Notes: generated from the letters alone by a model not told the origin. Shown: positions 34,072 to 42,801, numbered from the stretch's first letter. The stretch is 47,879 bases of DNA from Alphaproteobacteria bacterium (GCA_030750865.1 JASMHE010000014.1:1-47879), one strand, 5' to 3'. Numbers and translations are program-made.

Positions 34072-34404
34072 ATGGCTTACGGTGAAATTTATGCAGAAAC
34101 CCTTCAAGAGTGGCTCGAACAGGAGGATGTACACCTGATTGATGTCCGCGAGGACGAAGAGTATCAAGAGGCCTGCATCACCGGCGCACATCTACATCCG
34201 CTCAGCCGTTTTGCCCCTGATCAAATCATTGAATCCCTGCCAAAAGACAAAAAGATCGTCATTCATTGCAAGGCGGGCGGACGCTCCGCACAGGCCTGCC
34301 AGATTTTGTCTGCACACGCCCCCGATCTGGAGTATTACAATCTTGAAGGCGGCATTCTGGACTGGATCGCAACAGGACACCCTGTCAAATCCGGCAAAGA
34401 CTGA
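34072..34404 (+). CDS. Rhodanese-like domain protein
   Basis: A single-domain rhodanese of 110 residues. It shows the N-terminal LIDVREDEEYQEACITGAHLHPL (CH2A-type boundary) and the active-site loop CKAGGRSAQ with the catalytic cysteine (HCKAGGRSA near residue 65), then NLEGGILDWIATG at the end. It likely carries a persulfide in sulfur transfer; the partner is unknown. AAAAGGA precedes the ATG. It is oriented against the surrounding ribosomal operon, converging with the adk-like gene 81 nt downstream, and begins 29 nt from the alpha-operon promoter. Its own promoter is not obvious. Confidence 0.92.
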   Translation: MAYGEIYAETLQEWLEQEDVHLIDVREDEEYQEACITGAHLHPLSRFAPDQIIESLPKDKKIVIHCKAGGRSAQACQILSAHAPDLEYYNLEGGILDWIATGHPVKSGKD

Positions 34405-34485
34405 AAAACGGTCTGCGCACCCCGACCTTTCACGTGAGATACCGCCTTAAAGTGCCCCCTCAAAGCTTCGTCTTAAAACGTCATC

Positions 34486-35190
34486 TTAAAGCTTTAGGCC
34501 ACCCCAGATATTCGGCGCGGGCCAGATATGTTCCGCAACAGGGCGAGCCGCATAGTCACCATCATCTTTCAGTGCCTGTATGTCCTGCAGCACCGCATCA
34601 ATCTGACCATACACCTGATCGATCGTATCTGATCCCTTCACATGTTCGGTCAGCCCCTGCTCATCGAAAAATTCAACGGCCTCCCATGTCTGCTCCCAGA
34701 AAATATCGACACGTTTGCGGGCCACAGCCTCGTCCAGATCATCTGTGCGTGGCGTTTGACCATTGGCCAGCGCCTCCTGCGCACGATTAATCTGGCGACG
34801 CACCAGCTCTTCGGTTTCCTCCGCCGTGAAATCAAGGCAGATCACCGCATCCAGTATCCGGTGTTTGTCATCCAGCATCATTTCCAGAAAAACAGCCTGA
34901 TCCAGCGTACGCGGATATCCGTCCAGCAAAATATCTGCCTGCTCGCCATGTTCGGCATAAATATCGTCAATCCATTTTGGCAGTTTGTCATTAATCAGTT
35001 CATCCGGCACGAGCGCACCCGGATTGGCCGCCGTAAACGCAGCAATACGCGCGTTGAATGCGGGGTCTTCGTCCATCTCCTGTTTTATTTTGCCGCTAAT
35101 CGACAACACCTGAAAACCATACCCGTCAACAAGGCGGCGCGCTTGCGTTCCTTTTCCACTGGCTGGCGGTCCGATCAATGAAATAATCAT
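34486..35190 (-). CDS. Second adenylate-kinase-family nucleoside monophosphate kinase
   Basis: A 234-residue P-loop kinase related to Adk. The P-loop is LIGPPASGKGTQARR (residues 5-19), LLDGYPRTLDQA matches the DGFPR-T-xQA adenylate kinase signature, and RRQINRAQEALANGQTPRTDD fits a short LID with RxDD. The usual TGDMLR AMP-site motif is replaced by SISGKIKQE, and a C-terminal extension with HIWPAPNIWGGLKL is present, so the substrate could differ from AMP. Start: the ATG at 35190 (MIISLIGPP) aligns with the family; a TTG at 35238 would add 16 residues; neither has a clear Shine-Dalgarno sequence. It lies 118 nt after adk on the same strand and may be a diverged duplicate. Confidence 0.85.
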   Translation of the reverse strand: MIISLIGPPASGKGTQARRLVDGYGFQVLSISGKIKQEMDEDPAFNARIAAFTAANPGALVPDELINDKLPKWIDDIYAEHGEQADILLDGYPRTLDQAVFLEMMLDDKHRILDAVICLDFTAEETEELVRRQINRAQEALANGQTPRTDDLDEAVARKRVDIFWEQTWEAVEFFDEQGLTEHVKGSDTIDQVYGQIDAVLQDIQALKDDGDYAARPVAEHIWPAPNIWGGLKL

Positions 35191-35308
35191 ACGAAAAGGA
35201 TGACTTGATCCGGCGTTGAAATCAAGATCAAATAACAAAAATGCGGGTTTCGTAGGATAAGTGCCTGACTTACCGGCTTAAGCTTACTGATTGAGGCTTA
35301 CTGAGAAC

Positions 35309-35905
35309 TTACGACACTGTCTTCGCCTCGTCAATCACGGCATCAATCGCGGCCTCTACCGCGTCGATTGCCTGCATACCATCAACCGTGCGCAGCATGT
35401 CTTTATCCGCAAAAAACGGAATAATCGGTGCTGTTTGCTCACGGAAGGTTGCAAGACGGTGACGCAATGTTTCCGCATTATCGTCGCTGCGAACTTCCTG
35501 CCCGGCAGCTTTCATTTCGGCAATACGGTTTTCAAGACGGCCGACAAGCGCTTCTTCATCAACCTTCAATTCAATGACGGCATCAATGCGCTGCCCTTTG
35601 TCGGACAACATGTTCTCAAGCGCTTCGGCTTGCGCAACAGTACGCGGGAAACCATCGAAGATCACACCGTTCTGGCAGTCATCCTGTTCCGTGCGTGACG
35701 AAATCATACCGATAATAATGTCATCAGAAACCAGATCACCGCGATCAATAATCTGTTTTGCCTGCACGCCAAGATCTGTTCCGGCGGCAATTTCAGCACG
35801 AAGCATATCACCTGTTGAGAGCTGTTTCAGACCGTATTTGTCTTCCAGCTTCTTTGCCTGCGTTCCCTTACCTGCGCCCGGCGGGCCCAACAAAATGATA
35901 TTCAT
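35309..35905 (-). CDS. adk: Adenylate kinase
   Basis: A 198-residue enzyme for AMP + ATP = 2 ADP. P-loop LLGPPGAGKGTQAKK at 5-19, AMP site STGDMLRAEIAAGT, signature FDGFPRTVAQAEAL, and a short LID (RLENRIAEMKAAGQEVRSDD) without zinc cysteines, as is common in alphaproteobacteria. Its ATG shares a base with the secY stop (positions 35905), so it is translationally coupled to secY, the normal position at the end of the spc operon. Confidence 0.97.
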   Translation of the reverse strand: MNIILLGPPGAGKGTQAKKLEDKYGLKQLSTGDMLRAEIAAGTDLGVQAKQIIDRGDLVSDDIIIGMISSRTEQDDCQNGVIFDGFPRTVAQAEALENMLSDKGQRIDAVIELKVDEEALVGRLENRIAEMKAAGQEVRSDDNAETLRHRLATFREQTAPIIPFFADKDMLRTVDGMQAIDAVEAAIDAVIDEAKTVS

Positions 35906-37245
35906 CAGCGTTTCCTTCTTATCTTGGATTTCTTGATCAGTCCTTCATACTGGTGCGCAATCATATGGGAATGGATTTGCGCAACGGTATCCAATGTCAC
36001 CGTCACAACAATCAACAAACTCGTCCCACCAAAATAGAACGGAATACTGTAACGGGAAATCAGCAGTTCCGGCAGCAAACAGATAAAGATCAGATACAGC
36101 GCGCCAACGGCTGTGATGCGTGTCAGCACCGTATCAAGATAATCTGCTGTCGGTTGCCCCGGACGAATACCGGGAACAAAACCGCCATATTTTTTCAGCA
36201 TTTCTGCATTTTCTTCCGGGTTAAACACAACCGCTGTATAGAAGAAACAGAAGAACGCAATCAAGCCACCATACAAGAACATGTACAAAGGCTGACCATG
36301 TTGCAGAAGACGGGCAATTGTTGAGGTAACCTCACCGCCATCAGCGCCGCTGAAACCGACAATCGTCAATGGAAGCAGCAACAGAGAAGACGCAAAAATC
36401 GGCGGAATCACACCGGATGTATTCAGCTTCAGCGGAATAAAGTTCTGCTCACCGCCCATCATCTGGTTGCCCATCTGACGTTTCGGATATTGCACAACCA
36501 CGCGGCGTTGTGCCCGTTCAATAAATACGATAAAGGCAATAACGCCAATAACCATTGCGAAAATCAACAGAAGTTCAATCAGGTTGAATTGTCCCTGACG
36601 GCCCAGTTCCAGCATACTGGCAACCGCGCGCGGCAGTTCAGCCACAATGCCGGCAAAGATGATCAGGGAAATACCGTTCCCGATACCGCGCTGTGTAATT
36701 TGTTCACCCAGCCACATAAGGAAGACCGTACCGCCGACAATCGTAATCACTGTTGAAATGCGGAAGAACAGGCCCGGATTAATCACAGCAGATCCATCTG
36801 CGCCCTGCATGCTTTCAAGACCGACAGCCAGACCATACGCCTGAATCGCAGCCAAGAAGACAGTCAGATAACGTGTATATTGGTTAATCTTTGTACGGCC
36901 GACTTCGCCTTCTTTTTTCATCTCCTCCAGCTTCGGTGACATAGACGTCGCAAGCTGCATAATGATGGAGGCCGAGATGTACGGCATAATGTTCAGCGCA
37001 AAAATGGTCATACGCTGCAACGCACCGCCGGAGAACATGTTGAACATATCCAGAATACCGCCGCCTTTTTGCGTGAAAATCTGGTTCCAGATCGCAGGAT
37101 CAATCCCCGGTACCGGAATATATGTCCCGAGGCGATACACCAAAAGCGCGCCCAAAACGAACATGATTCTCTTCTTCAGACCAGTGGCTTTTGCAAGCGC
37201 ACCCCAATTTGCGTTCTTTGCCAATTGTTCAACGGCAGATACCAT
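35905..37245 (-). CDS. secY: Preprotein translocase subunit SecY
   Basis: A 446-residue channel protein with ten membrane helices. Visible landmarks are the first helix IMFVLGALLVYRLGTYIPVPG, the plug region GGGILDMFNMFSGGALQRMT, TRYLTVFLAAIQAYG, the LGEQITQRGIGNG loop, and the C-terminal QYEGLIKKSKIRRKR. It forms the SecYEG pore with SecE and SecG. GGAG lies about 8 nt before the ATG. Unlike the standard spc operon it is separated from rplO by 205 nt with a strong terminator, so it needs its own promoter or read-through; I see only weak promoter-like sequence there. Confidence 0.97.
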   Translation of the reverse strand: MVSAVEQLAKNANWGALAKATGLKKRIMFVLGALLVYRLGTYIPVPGIDPAIWNQIFTQKGGGILDMFNMFSGGALQRMTIFALNIMPYISASIIMQLATSMSPKLEEMKKEGEVGRTKINQYTRYLTVFLAAIQAYGLAVGLESMQGADGSAVINPGLFFRISTVITIVGGTVFLMWLGEQITQRGIGNGISLIIFAGIVAELPRAVASMLELGRQGQFNLIELLLIFAMVIGVIAFIVFIERAQRRVVVQYPKRQMGNQMMGGEQNFIPLKLNTSGVIPPIFASSLLLLPLTIVGFSGADGGEVTSTIARLLQHGQPLYMFLYGGLIAFFCFFYTAVVFNPEENAEMLKKYGGFVPGIRPGQPTADYLDTVLTRITAVGALYLIFICLLPELLISRYSIPFYFGGTSLLIVVTVTLDTVAQIHSHMIAHQYEGLIKKSKIRRKR

Positions 37246-37400
37246 CTTTTTACTCCATGATTAATGAATGCATTACACTACAAAAATTGAATGAAAATAA
37301 AAAGCCCCCAAAGGGATGAAAATGCACTTTTTACGGAGAAAAATGCACCCTATTCAATCGTTTCATTCCAGAGGATGCGCCGCGACGCATACCGACACGA

Positions 37401-37428
37401 AAAAGCCCGCTACAAAGAGCGGGCTTTT
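37401..37428 (-). terminator. Intrinsic terminator between rplO and secY
   Basis: AAAAGCCCGCT (37401-37411) pairs with AGCGGGCTTTT (37418-37428) through 11 perfect bp around a 6-nt loop. On the minus strand the stem is followed by five Ts, so it terminates the S10/spc transcript 22 nt after the rplO stop. Further down (37292-37332) a weaker hairpin-like CCCTTTGGGGGCTTTTT lies in the same direction. The 205-nt gap holds no gene. Confidence 0.85.
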
Positions 37429-37450
37429 GAATTCTATAAGCAGAAATGCC

Positions 37451-38023
37451 TTACTTCTTTTTAGATGCTTTGGCTTTCTTTTCAGCGCGTTTCTTCGGCG
37501 CACCTTTTTTCGCTTTTGCTGTCGCTTTTCCTTTCTTCGCAGCCGCTTTTTCCGCTGCATCTTCAGGAACAACAACTTCAACACTGCCGCCTGCTTTTTC
37601 GATTTGTTCTTTTGCAGGACCGGATACACCGGCGATTTTCAGTGTGACTTTGGCTTTCAGCTCACCGCCGCCGATAACGCGAACGCCATCAGGCTTGCGA
37701 CGTGCAACTTTTGCAGCCATCAATGTTTCACAATCCAGTGTCTTCTTCGGATCGATTGCCTTTGAATCAATGGCTTCCTGCAGACGGCCCAATGTCAGCT
37801 CTGCATATTTCTTGCCAAAGATGTTGTTAAAGCCACGTTTTGGCAAACGACGGTACAATGGCATTTGACCACCCTCAAAGCCTTTGATCGCAACGCCTGT
37901 ACGTGATTTTTGACCTTTTTGACCTTTACCGGATGTTTTGCCTTTACCAGAACCGATACCGCGACCAACGCGTGTGCGCTCTTTAACGGATCCTTCTTGT
38001 GGTTTCAATTCATTCAGTTTCAT
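37451..38023 (-). CDS. rplO: Ribosomal protein L15 with basic C-terminal tail
   Basis: 190 residues against about 145-160 in most bacteria. The normal body opens MKLNELKPQEGSVKERTRVGRGIGSGKGKTSG, then GFEGGQMPLYRRLPKRGF and the C-terminal AKVTLKIAGVSGPAKEQIEKAGGS. After EVVVPEDAAEKAA come about 35 residues of Lys/Ala with a few Arg (KKGKATAKAKKG, then KKRAEKKAKASKKK), a histone-H1-like tail. L15 assembles early on 23S rRNA. It follows rpmD by 46 nt, and a strong terminator closes the transcript after it. Confidence 0.96.
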   Translation of the reverse strand: MKLNELKPQEGSVKERTRVGRGIGSGKGKTSGKGQKGQKSRTGVAIKGFEGGQMPLYRRLPKRGFNNIFGKKYAELTLGRLQEAIDSKAIDPKKTLDCETLMAAKVARRKPDGVRVIGGGELKAKVTLKIAGVSGPAKEQIEKAGGSVEVVVPEDAAEKAAAKKGKATAKAKKGAPKKRAEKKAKASKKK

Positions 38024-38069
38024 TGCTCTATTCCTTATTCATTCATGTATTGGATTGTTCGACGATCCC

Positions 38070-38402
38070 TTACGCGACGTCTTCAACCTTCACCAAGTGA
38101 GAGACCTTGTTAATCATGCCGCGAACAGACGGTGTATCTTCAAGTTCACGTGTTTTGTGCATTTTATTCAGGCCAAGACCGATCAATGTCTTGCGCTGCC
38201 ATGCCTTACGGCCTGCAGGGCTACCGATCTGTGTCACTTTTACCGTTTTACCGGCAGGCTTTTTCGCAGCAGCTTTCTTCGGTGCAGCGGCTTTCTTGGC
38301 CGGTGCTTCTTTCTTTGCTGCTGTTGTCTTTGCAGCAGGCTTTTTTGCGGCTGTTTTCTTCGCCGGTGCTTTTTTCGCTGTTGTTTTCTTTTCTTCAGCC
38401 AT
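38070..38402 (-). CDS. rpmD: Ribosomal protein L30 with basic N-terminal extension
   Basis: 110 residues, nearly twice the usual 60. The L30 domain is the second half: [20 protein letters not shown], then [20 protein letters not shown] and the C-terminal [11 protein letters not shown]. Before it stand about 52 residues of Lys/Ala/Thr/Pro repeats ([18 protein letters not shown] and similar). The extension is part of the gene: AAGGAGT lies at a normal distance before its ATG (38402), and there is no start site between it and the domain. It lies between rpsE and rplO as usual. The tail may add RNA or polyanion contacts; this is inferred. Confidence 0.95.
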   Translation of the reverse strand: MAEEKKTTAKKAPAKKTAAKKPAAKTTAAKKEAPAKKAAAPKKAAAKKPAGKTVKVTQIGSPAGRKAWQRKTLIGLGLNKMHKTRELEDTPSVRGMINKVSHLVKVEDVA

Positions 38403-38430
38403 CGATCTTACTCCTTATCAGGCTTTAACC

Positions 38431-38985
38431 TTATTCTTCCGTAGCCGCAGCCGGCGCATCACTTGGATCCGTATCACGACCTGCAACAATATCACTCACT
38501 TTTTTGCCGCGACGCGCTGCAATCTGGCGTGGGCTCTGCATGTTTTTCATCGCATCAAATGTTGCGTTCACCATGCTGAATGAGTTGTTTGACCCAATCG
38601 CCTTCGCGACAACATCCTGTACGCCAAGTGCTTCGAAAATCGCACGGAGCGGACCACCTGCGATGATCCCCGTACCAGCCGGAGCCGCACGCAAGAAGAC
38701 GCGACCGGCGCCATCACGACCATGCACATCATGGTGCAGTGTGCGTGCTTCGCGCAGTGGAACGCGGATCATGTTGCGTTTTGCCTGTTCTGTTGCTTTG
38801 CGCACAGCTTCAGGAACTTCACGTGCTTTACCGATGCCGAAACCGACGCGGCCTTTGCCGTCACCGACCACCATCAGCGCAGAGAATGCAAAGCGGCGAC
38901 CACCTTTGATCACTTTTGCCACGCGGTTGATACCAACCAAACGCTCAATGAATTCTTGTTCTTGTTTTTCTGCAGGACGAGCCAT
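38431..38985 (-). CDS. rpsE: Ribosomal protein S5
   Basis: 184 residues. The double-stranded-RNA-binding fold is recognised by [20 protein letters not shown], the [21 protein letters not shown] loop, and the C-terminal [14 protein letters not shown] with NAMKNM-like helix ([11 protein letters not shown]). It sits at the mRNA entry site and affects decoding accuracy. A short acidic tail ([12 protein letters not shown]) follows the body. Order rplR-rpsE-rpmD is standard, with 24 nt from rplR. Confidence 0.98.
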   Translation of the reverse strand: MARPAEKQEQEFIERLVGINRVAKVIKGGRRFAFSALMVVGDGKGRVGFGIGKAREVPEAVRKATEQAKRNMIRVPLREARTLHHDVHGRDGAGRVFLRAAPAGTGIIAGGPLRAIFEALGVQDVVAKAIGSNNSFSMVNATFDAMKNMQSPRQIAARRGKKVSDIVAGRDTDPSDAPAAATEE

Positions 38986-39009
38986 AATTTAATCCTTCTC
39001 TTTAATGCC

Positions 39010-39387
39010 TTAAAATTGAAGTCCGCCTTCACGGGCTCCCTCAGCCAATGCTTTCACACGGCCATGATAACGATATTGTCCACGGTCAAACTGTACAAGC
39101 TCGACACCTGCTTTCTTTGCACGTGCGGCAACCAGTTTGCCAACTTTCTGAGCAGCATCCACATCCCAGCCTTTTTTCAATTTCAGCTCGGGATCTTTTG
39201 AAGATGCAGACGCAAGCGTCACACCTTTCACATCGTCAATGATCTGCGCATAAATCTGTTTGTTTGAACGTGCCACGGACAAACGCGGACGTACTTCGCG
39301 TACGGCGTTTTGCTCGATGTTCACACGGCGCAGCTTATTGCGTGTGCGATATGTACGGCGTTCACTTGAATTCAATTTAACTGACAT
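39010..39387 (-). CDS. rplR: Ribosomal protein L18
   Basis: 125 residues. The N-terminal basic block [12 protein letters not shown], then [20 protein letters not shown], a [17 protein letters not shown] helix and the end [25 protein letters not shown] are typical of L18. It binds 5S rRNA together with L5. It follows rplF by 32 nt; standard spc-operon order. Confidence 0.97.
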   Translation of the reverse strand: MSVKLNSSERRTYRTRNKLRRVNIEQNAVREVRPRLSVARSNKQIYAQIIDDVKGVTLASASSKDPELKLKKGWDVDAAQKVGKLVAARAKKAGVELVQFDRGQYRYHGRVKALAEGAREGGLQF

Positions 39388-39419
39388 CGGTCTAATCCTT
39401 ATTTACAGTCTTGTCTTAA

Positions 39420-39965
39420 TTATTTCTTCTTACCTTCTTTACGCAGGATGTATTCATCCTTGTAACGAACACCCTTGCCTTTATAAGGCTCCGGCGGACG
39501 ATAGCTACGGATCTCGGCAGAAACCTGTCCGACAACCTGCTTATCGATACCTTCGATCTTCACCTGTGTGTTCTGCTCGACAGTAATCGTAATGCCTTGC
39601 GGAATCGGGTAGCGTACCTCATGTGAAAAGCCAAGTGACAACACAAGGTCTTGTCCTTGTACATTTGCACGGTAACCAACACCGACGATTTCAAGTTCTT
39701 TTACAAAACCGTCATTCACACCGGTCATAAGGTTGCGCAGCTGTGCCCATGATGTACCCCACTGGGCCAGAACATCTTGTGACTTTTTCGTTGGGTCAAC
39801 TTTCAACAGTTTGCCTTCTTCACCATCAAGCAAAGCAACAGTCACCTGTGGGTGAACGCTATATGACATTTCACCTTTCGGGCCTTTTGCTTTCACATCT
39901 TGTCCGTTCACTTCAACAGTAACTGCTGATGGAACCGGAACCGGGTTTCTCGCCAATCGTGACAT
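39420..39965 (-). CDS. rplF: Ribosomal protein L6
   Basis: 181 residues, two duplicated alpha/beta domains. Recognised by MSRLARNPVPVPSAVTV, VKAKGPKGEMSYSVHP, GVGYRANVQGQDLVLSLGFSH and the C-terminal YRPPEPYKGKGVRY signature that contacts the sarcin-ricin loop. It sits 42 nt after rpsH with a Shine-Dalgarno sequence AAGGAC. Nothing unusual in length. Confidence 0.98.
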   Translation of the reverse strand: MSRLARNPVPVPSAVTVEVNGQDVKAKGPKGEMSYSVHPQVTVALLDGEEGKLLKVDPTKKSQDVLAQWGTSWAQLRNLMTGVNDGFVKELEIVGVGYRANVQGQDLVLSLGFSHEVRYPIPQGITITVEQNTQVKIEGIDKQVVGQVSAEIRSYRPPEPYKGKGVRYKDEYILRKEGKKK

Positions 39966-40007
39966 TTTCTTCGTCCTTCTCTACTTTGTTTTCTACGTCA
40001 ACGCTTC

Positions 40008-40406
40008 TTAGAAGACCTGACACAGAACTTCACCACCAACATTTTGCGAACGCGCCGCGTAATCAGGCATAACGCCTTTCGGTGTTGAAATAACTGTTAC
40101 ACCAAGACCGTTATATGTCTTCGGCAGATCATTGGCGCCATGATAAACGCGCAGACCCGGCTTCGACACGCGATCCAACATCTGGATCACAGGTTGGCCC
40201 TGATCATATTTAAGTTCAATACGCAGCTCTTTTTTGTTGTTCTCTGTATCAACAACAGAATAGCCACGGATATAACCTTCACTCTTAAGAACCTCAAGAA
40301 CACTGGCCTTCAGCTTTGACGCCGGGCAGTTAATTACGCTCTTTGTTGCTCTCTGGCCGTTTTTAATACGCGCCAGCATATCTCCTAAAGGATCACTCAT
40401 TGTCAT
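40008..40406 (-). CDS. rpsH: Ribosomal protein S8
   Basis: 132 residues. Landmarks are [16 protein letters not shown], the YIRGYSVV strand, and the C-terminal [23 protein letters not shown] signature that binds helix 21 of 16S rRNA. Start choice: AAGGAG lies 9 nt before the ATG at 40406 (MTMSDP) and 15 nt before the next ATG, so the longer form is preferred. In E. coli S8 represses the spc operon by binding near rplE; no such site was identified here by eye. Confidence 0.97.
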   Translation of the reverse strand: MTMSDPLGDMLARIKNGQRATKSVINCPASKLKASVLEVLKSEGYIRGYSVVDTENNKKELRIELKYDQGQPVIQMLDRVSKPGLRVYHGANDLPKTYNGLGVTVISTPKGVMPDYAARSQNVGGEVLCQVF

Positions 40407-40419
40407 TGTTCTTGTCTCC

Positions 40420-40725
40420 TTACCAGCTAGACTTGGTTACACCCGGCAGTTCGCCACGTGATGCAAGTTCACGAAGTAACACTCTGGACAGTTTGAATTT
40501 CCCGTGGAAACCACGTGGACGTCCAGTAAGCGCACAACGGTTACGAATACGGTTCTCTGCAGAGTTGCGTGGCAATTCCGCAAGCTTCAATGTTGCCTGG
40601 AAGCGCTCTTCCATTGGCAGCTCTTTGTTATAAATAGTTGCTTTCAAAGATGCACGCTTCTTAGAAAGGCTTTTTGCCATTCTGCGACGCTTCTCGTTTC
40701 TTTGTACTGCACTGACTTTCGCCAT
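40420..40725 (-). CDS. rpsN: Ribosomal protein S14, zinc-free long type
   Basis: 101 residues, the long form without the CxxC zinc knuckles found in short S14. It shows [20 protein letters not shown], the [21 protein letters not shown] segment and [20 protein letters not shown], with the usual ending LPGVTKSSW. It binds the 16S rRNA head. It follows rplE by 51 nt, within the standard spc order. Confidence 0.97.
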   Translation of the reverse strand: MAKVSAVQRNEKRRRMAKSLSKKRASLKATIYNKELPMEERFQATLKLAELPRNSAENRIRNRCALTGRPRGFHGKFKLSRVLLRELASRGELPGVTKSSW

Positions 40726-40776
40726 TTTTATCTCACTTCTTGTTTATGTGTTCATGTATTTAAAGTTCAAATTACC

Positions 40777-41319
40777 TTAGCTCTGGAACGGCAGATCAAA
40801 CCCGCGAAGCAACTCTTTTGCTTCTTCGTCTGTCTTCGCCGTTGTACAGATCACGATATCCAAGCCACGGATCTGGTCGACTTTGTCGTACTCGATCTCA
40901 GGGAAGATAATGTGTTCTTTAACGCCCATCGCATAGTTACCGCGTCCATCAAAGCTTTTGCCCTTAATACCACGGAAGTCACGAACGCGCGGCAACGCGA
41001 TTGTTACCAGACGGTCCAGAAATTCATACATACGCTCACGGCGCAATGTGACTTTCACACCGATTGCCTGCTCTTCACGAATTTTGAATGATGCGTTTGA
41101 CATGCGCGCTTTTGTGACAACAGGCTTTTGACCTGCGATCAATGTCATGTCTTCAACAGCACCGTCAATCAGACCACGGTTGGCAGCAGCTTCGCCGACA
41201 CCCATGTTCAGGACGATCTTTTCCAGTTTCGGAATCTGATTGTCATTCGTGTAGCCATACTTTTCTTTCAAAGCGGCTTTCAAATTATTTTCATACTTCT
41301 CTTTAAAACGCGGTTGCAT
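40777..41319 (-). CDS. rplE: Ribosomal protein L5
   Basis: 180 residues. Landmarks are [16 protein letters not shown], the [20 protein letters not shown] helix, [19 protein letters not shown] and [18 protein letters not shown]. It binds 5S rRNA with L18 and bridges to S13 and the P-site tRNA. The ATG follows rplX by 29 nt. Length and order are normal. Confidence 0.98.
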   Translation of the reverse strand: MQPRFKEKYENNLKAALKEKYGYTNDNQIPKLEKIVLNMGVGEAAANRGLIDGAVEDMTLIAGQKPVVTKARMSNASFKIREEQAIGVKVTLRRERMYEFLDRLVTIALPRVRDFRGIKGKSFDGRGNYAMGVKEHIIFPEIEYDKVDQIRGLDIVICTTAKTDEEAKELLRGFDLPFQS

Positions 41320-41348
41320 AGCTTTTTTCCTTATTCATACAATCCAGT

Positions 41349-41678
41349 TTATTCTACAGTCTCGCCAGACTTCTTCGCAAAGCGAACCTTTTTACCATCT
41401 TTCAAGGTTTTGTACCCGACGCGCGTTGCTTGTCCTTCTTTCGGATCAAGCAAGGCAATGTTTGATACATGAATCGGTTTTTCAACCTTATTCAAACCAC
41501 CTTGCGGGTTCACTTGTGTTGGCTTTTGGTGTTTTGTTACAACATTCACACCTTGTACCAGCACACGGCTTTCCGCAGGAAGAACCTGAAGAACTTCGCC
41601 TTTTGCACCCTTGTCTTTACCTGCGATCACAATAACCTGATCGCCCTTTTTGATTTTTACTTTTTGTTTCGCAGCCAT
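41349..41678 (-). CDS. rplX: Ribosomal protein L24
   Basis: 109 residues. The KOW motif is in the N-terminal part ([21 protein letters not shown]), followed by [21 protein letters not shown] and a typical C-terminal extension. It starts 50S assembly by binding the 5' end of 23S rRNA. Its ATG is 1 nt after the rplN stop, so translation is coupled. Confidence 0.97.
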   Translation of the reverse strand: MAAKQKVKIKKGDQVIVIAGKDKGAKGEVLQVLPAESRVLVQGVNVVTKHQKPTQVNPQGGLNKVEKPIHVSNIALLDPKEGQATRVGYKTLKDGKKVRFAKKSGETVE

Positions 41679-41679
41679 C

Positions 41680-42048
41680 TTATAGTACCTCCGGAGCCAA
41701 AGAGATGATCTTCATGAAACCTTCCTGACGCAATTCACGCGTAACAGGTCCGAAAACACGAGTTCCGATCGGCTCTTTTTGTTTGTTCACCAATACAACA
41801 GCATTGGTATCAAAACGGATTTCTTCACCATTATGGCGCTTCAATCCTTTTTTGGTTCTTACGATCACAGCTGTATACACGCCGCCTTTTTTCACGCGGC
41901 CACGTGGAATAGCATCTTTCACAGACACAACAATCGTGTCACCAATTCTCGCAAAACGGCGTTTGGAACCACCCAGCACTTTGATGCACTGGACTTGCTT
42001 CGCACCGCTGTTATCCGCGACATCAAGTCTTGATTCTACCTGTATCAT
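41680..42048 (-). CDS. rplN: Ribosomal protein L14
   Basis: 122 residues, the standard length. Landmarks are [60 protein letters not shown], and the end [14 protein letters not shown]. It lies at the subunit interface near the factor-binding site. It starts 3 nt after the rpsQ stop in the usual order. Confidence 0.98.
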   Translation of the reverse strand: MIQVESRLDVADNSGAKQVQCIKVLGGSKRRFARIGDTIVVSVKDAIPRGRVKKGGVYTAVIVRTKKGLKRHNGEEIRFDTNAVVLVNKQKEPIGTRVFGPVTRELRQEGFMKIISLAPEVL

Positions 42049-42051
42049 GTC

Positions 42052-42507
42052 TTACGCGTCCTTCTTCGTTTCAGACTTCTTTGCAGTCGTCTTCTTTGCA
42101 GTTGTTTTCTTCGCAGCAGGTTTCTTCTCTGCCGCTTTTTTCTCGGTTGTCTTCTTTGCTGCCGGTTTCTTTGCCGCAGGATTTTTCGCCGGCGCTGCTT
42201 TTTTCTCTTCGGTCTTCTTCGCAGCAGGCTTTTTCTTTGCGGCCTCTTTCTTCGGCTCTGTCGCAGACGCAGCAGCACCATCTGTGATCACACGCCAGCT
42301 TTTACGCTTGGAAATCGGTGAACACTCTTCGATGCGAACGCGGTCACCAACTTTTACGTTGTTCGTTTCATCATGCGCAGCAAACTTATCTGTCTGCTTC
42401 ACATACTTCTTGTACACAGGGTGCTTGTAACGACGTTCAACAAGAACAGTTACAGTCTTGTCCATTTTGTCGCTAACGACATTTCCTTCCAATATACGGC
42501 GTGGCAT
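42052..42507 (-). CDS. rpsQ: Ribosomal protein S17 with basic C-terminal tail
   Basis: 151 residues, against about 80-90 in most bacteria. The OB-fold body is complete: [39 protein letters not shown] and [21 protein letters not shown]. After [12 protein letters not shown] follow about 65 residues of Lys/Ala/Thr repeats ([15 protein letters not shown] and similar), histone-H1-like and probably unstructured. S17 lies on the small-subunit body, so the tail could reach outward from the ribosome. It follows rpmC, which also has such a tail, by 24 nt. Confidence 0.96.
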   Translation of the reverse strand: MPRRILEGNVVSDKMDKTVTVLVERRYKHPVYKKYVKQTDKFAAHDETNNVKVGDRVRIEECSPISKRKSWRVITDGAAASATEPKKEAAKKKPAAKKTEEKKAAPAKNPAAKKPAAKKTTEKKAAEKKPAAKKTTAKKTTAKKSETKKDA

Positions 42508-42531
42508 CTTGCTAACTCCTATTATCTTTTC

Positions 42532-42801
42532 TTATGCAGCCTTGTCGCTTTTCTTCGACTTGGCAGTTGTTTTCTTCGCCGGTGCTTTCTTGGCTGTCGC
42601 TTTTGCATCAGCACCATCTTTCATTTCAGCAAGCACTGTTTTCACACGCGCAACATCGCGACGAACGCTTTTCAGTTGTGCCGTATTACTGAGTTGGCCC
42701 TGAGACAACTGGAAGCGCAGGTTAAACTGCTCTTTTTTCAGACCCAGAAGTTCTTTTTTCAACTCATCGACAGATTTTGCTCTTAAATCTTCAGCTTTCA
42801 T
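42532..42801 (-). CDS. rpmC: Ribosomal protein L29 with basic C-terminal tail
   Basis: 89 residues, about 25 longer than usual. The coiled-coil body is typical: [20 protein letters not shown], then [18 protein letters not shown] and [15 protein letters not shown]. The tail ([18 protein letters not shown]) is Lys/Ala-rich. L29 stands beside L23 at the exit tunnel where signal recognition particle and trigger factor dock. Part of the tail DNA is identical over 21 nt to the extension of rpmD. Confidence 0.96.
   Translation of the reverse strand: MKAEDLRAKSVDELKKELLGLKKEQFNLRFQLSQGQLSNTAQLKSVRRDVARVKTVLAEMKDGADAKATAKKAPAKKTTAKSKKSDKAA

Noticed and set aside
41783-42430. Plus-strand open frame that reads as repeated hydrophobic FFAAVFFA text, like a membrane protein; similar frame near 38107-38583
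   Set aside because: Antisense of AAG/GCA-rich Lys/Ala tails gives CTT/TTC/TGC codons, so hydrophobic text is an artefact of the tails in rpsQ and rpmD.
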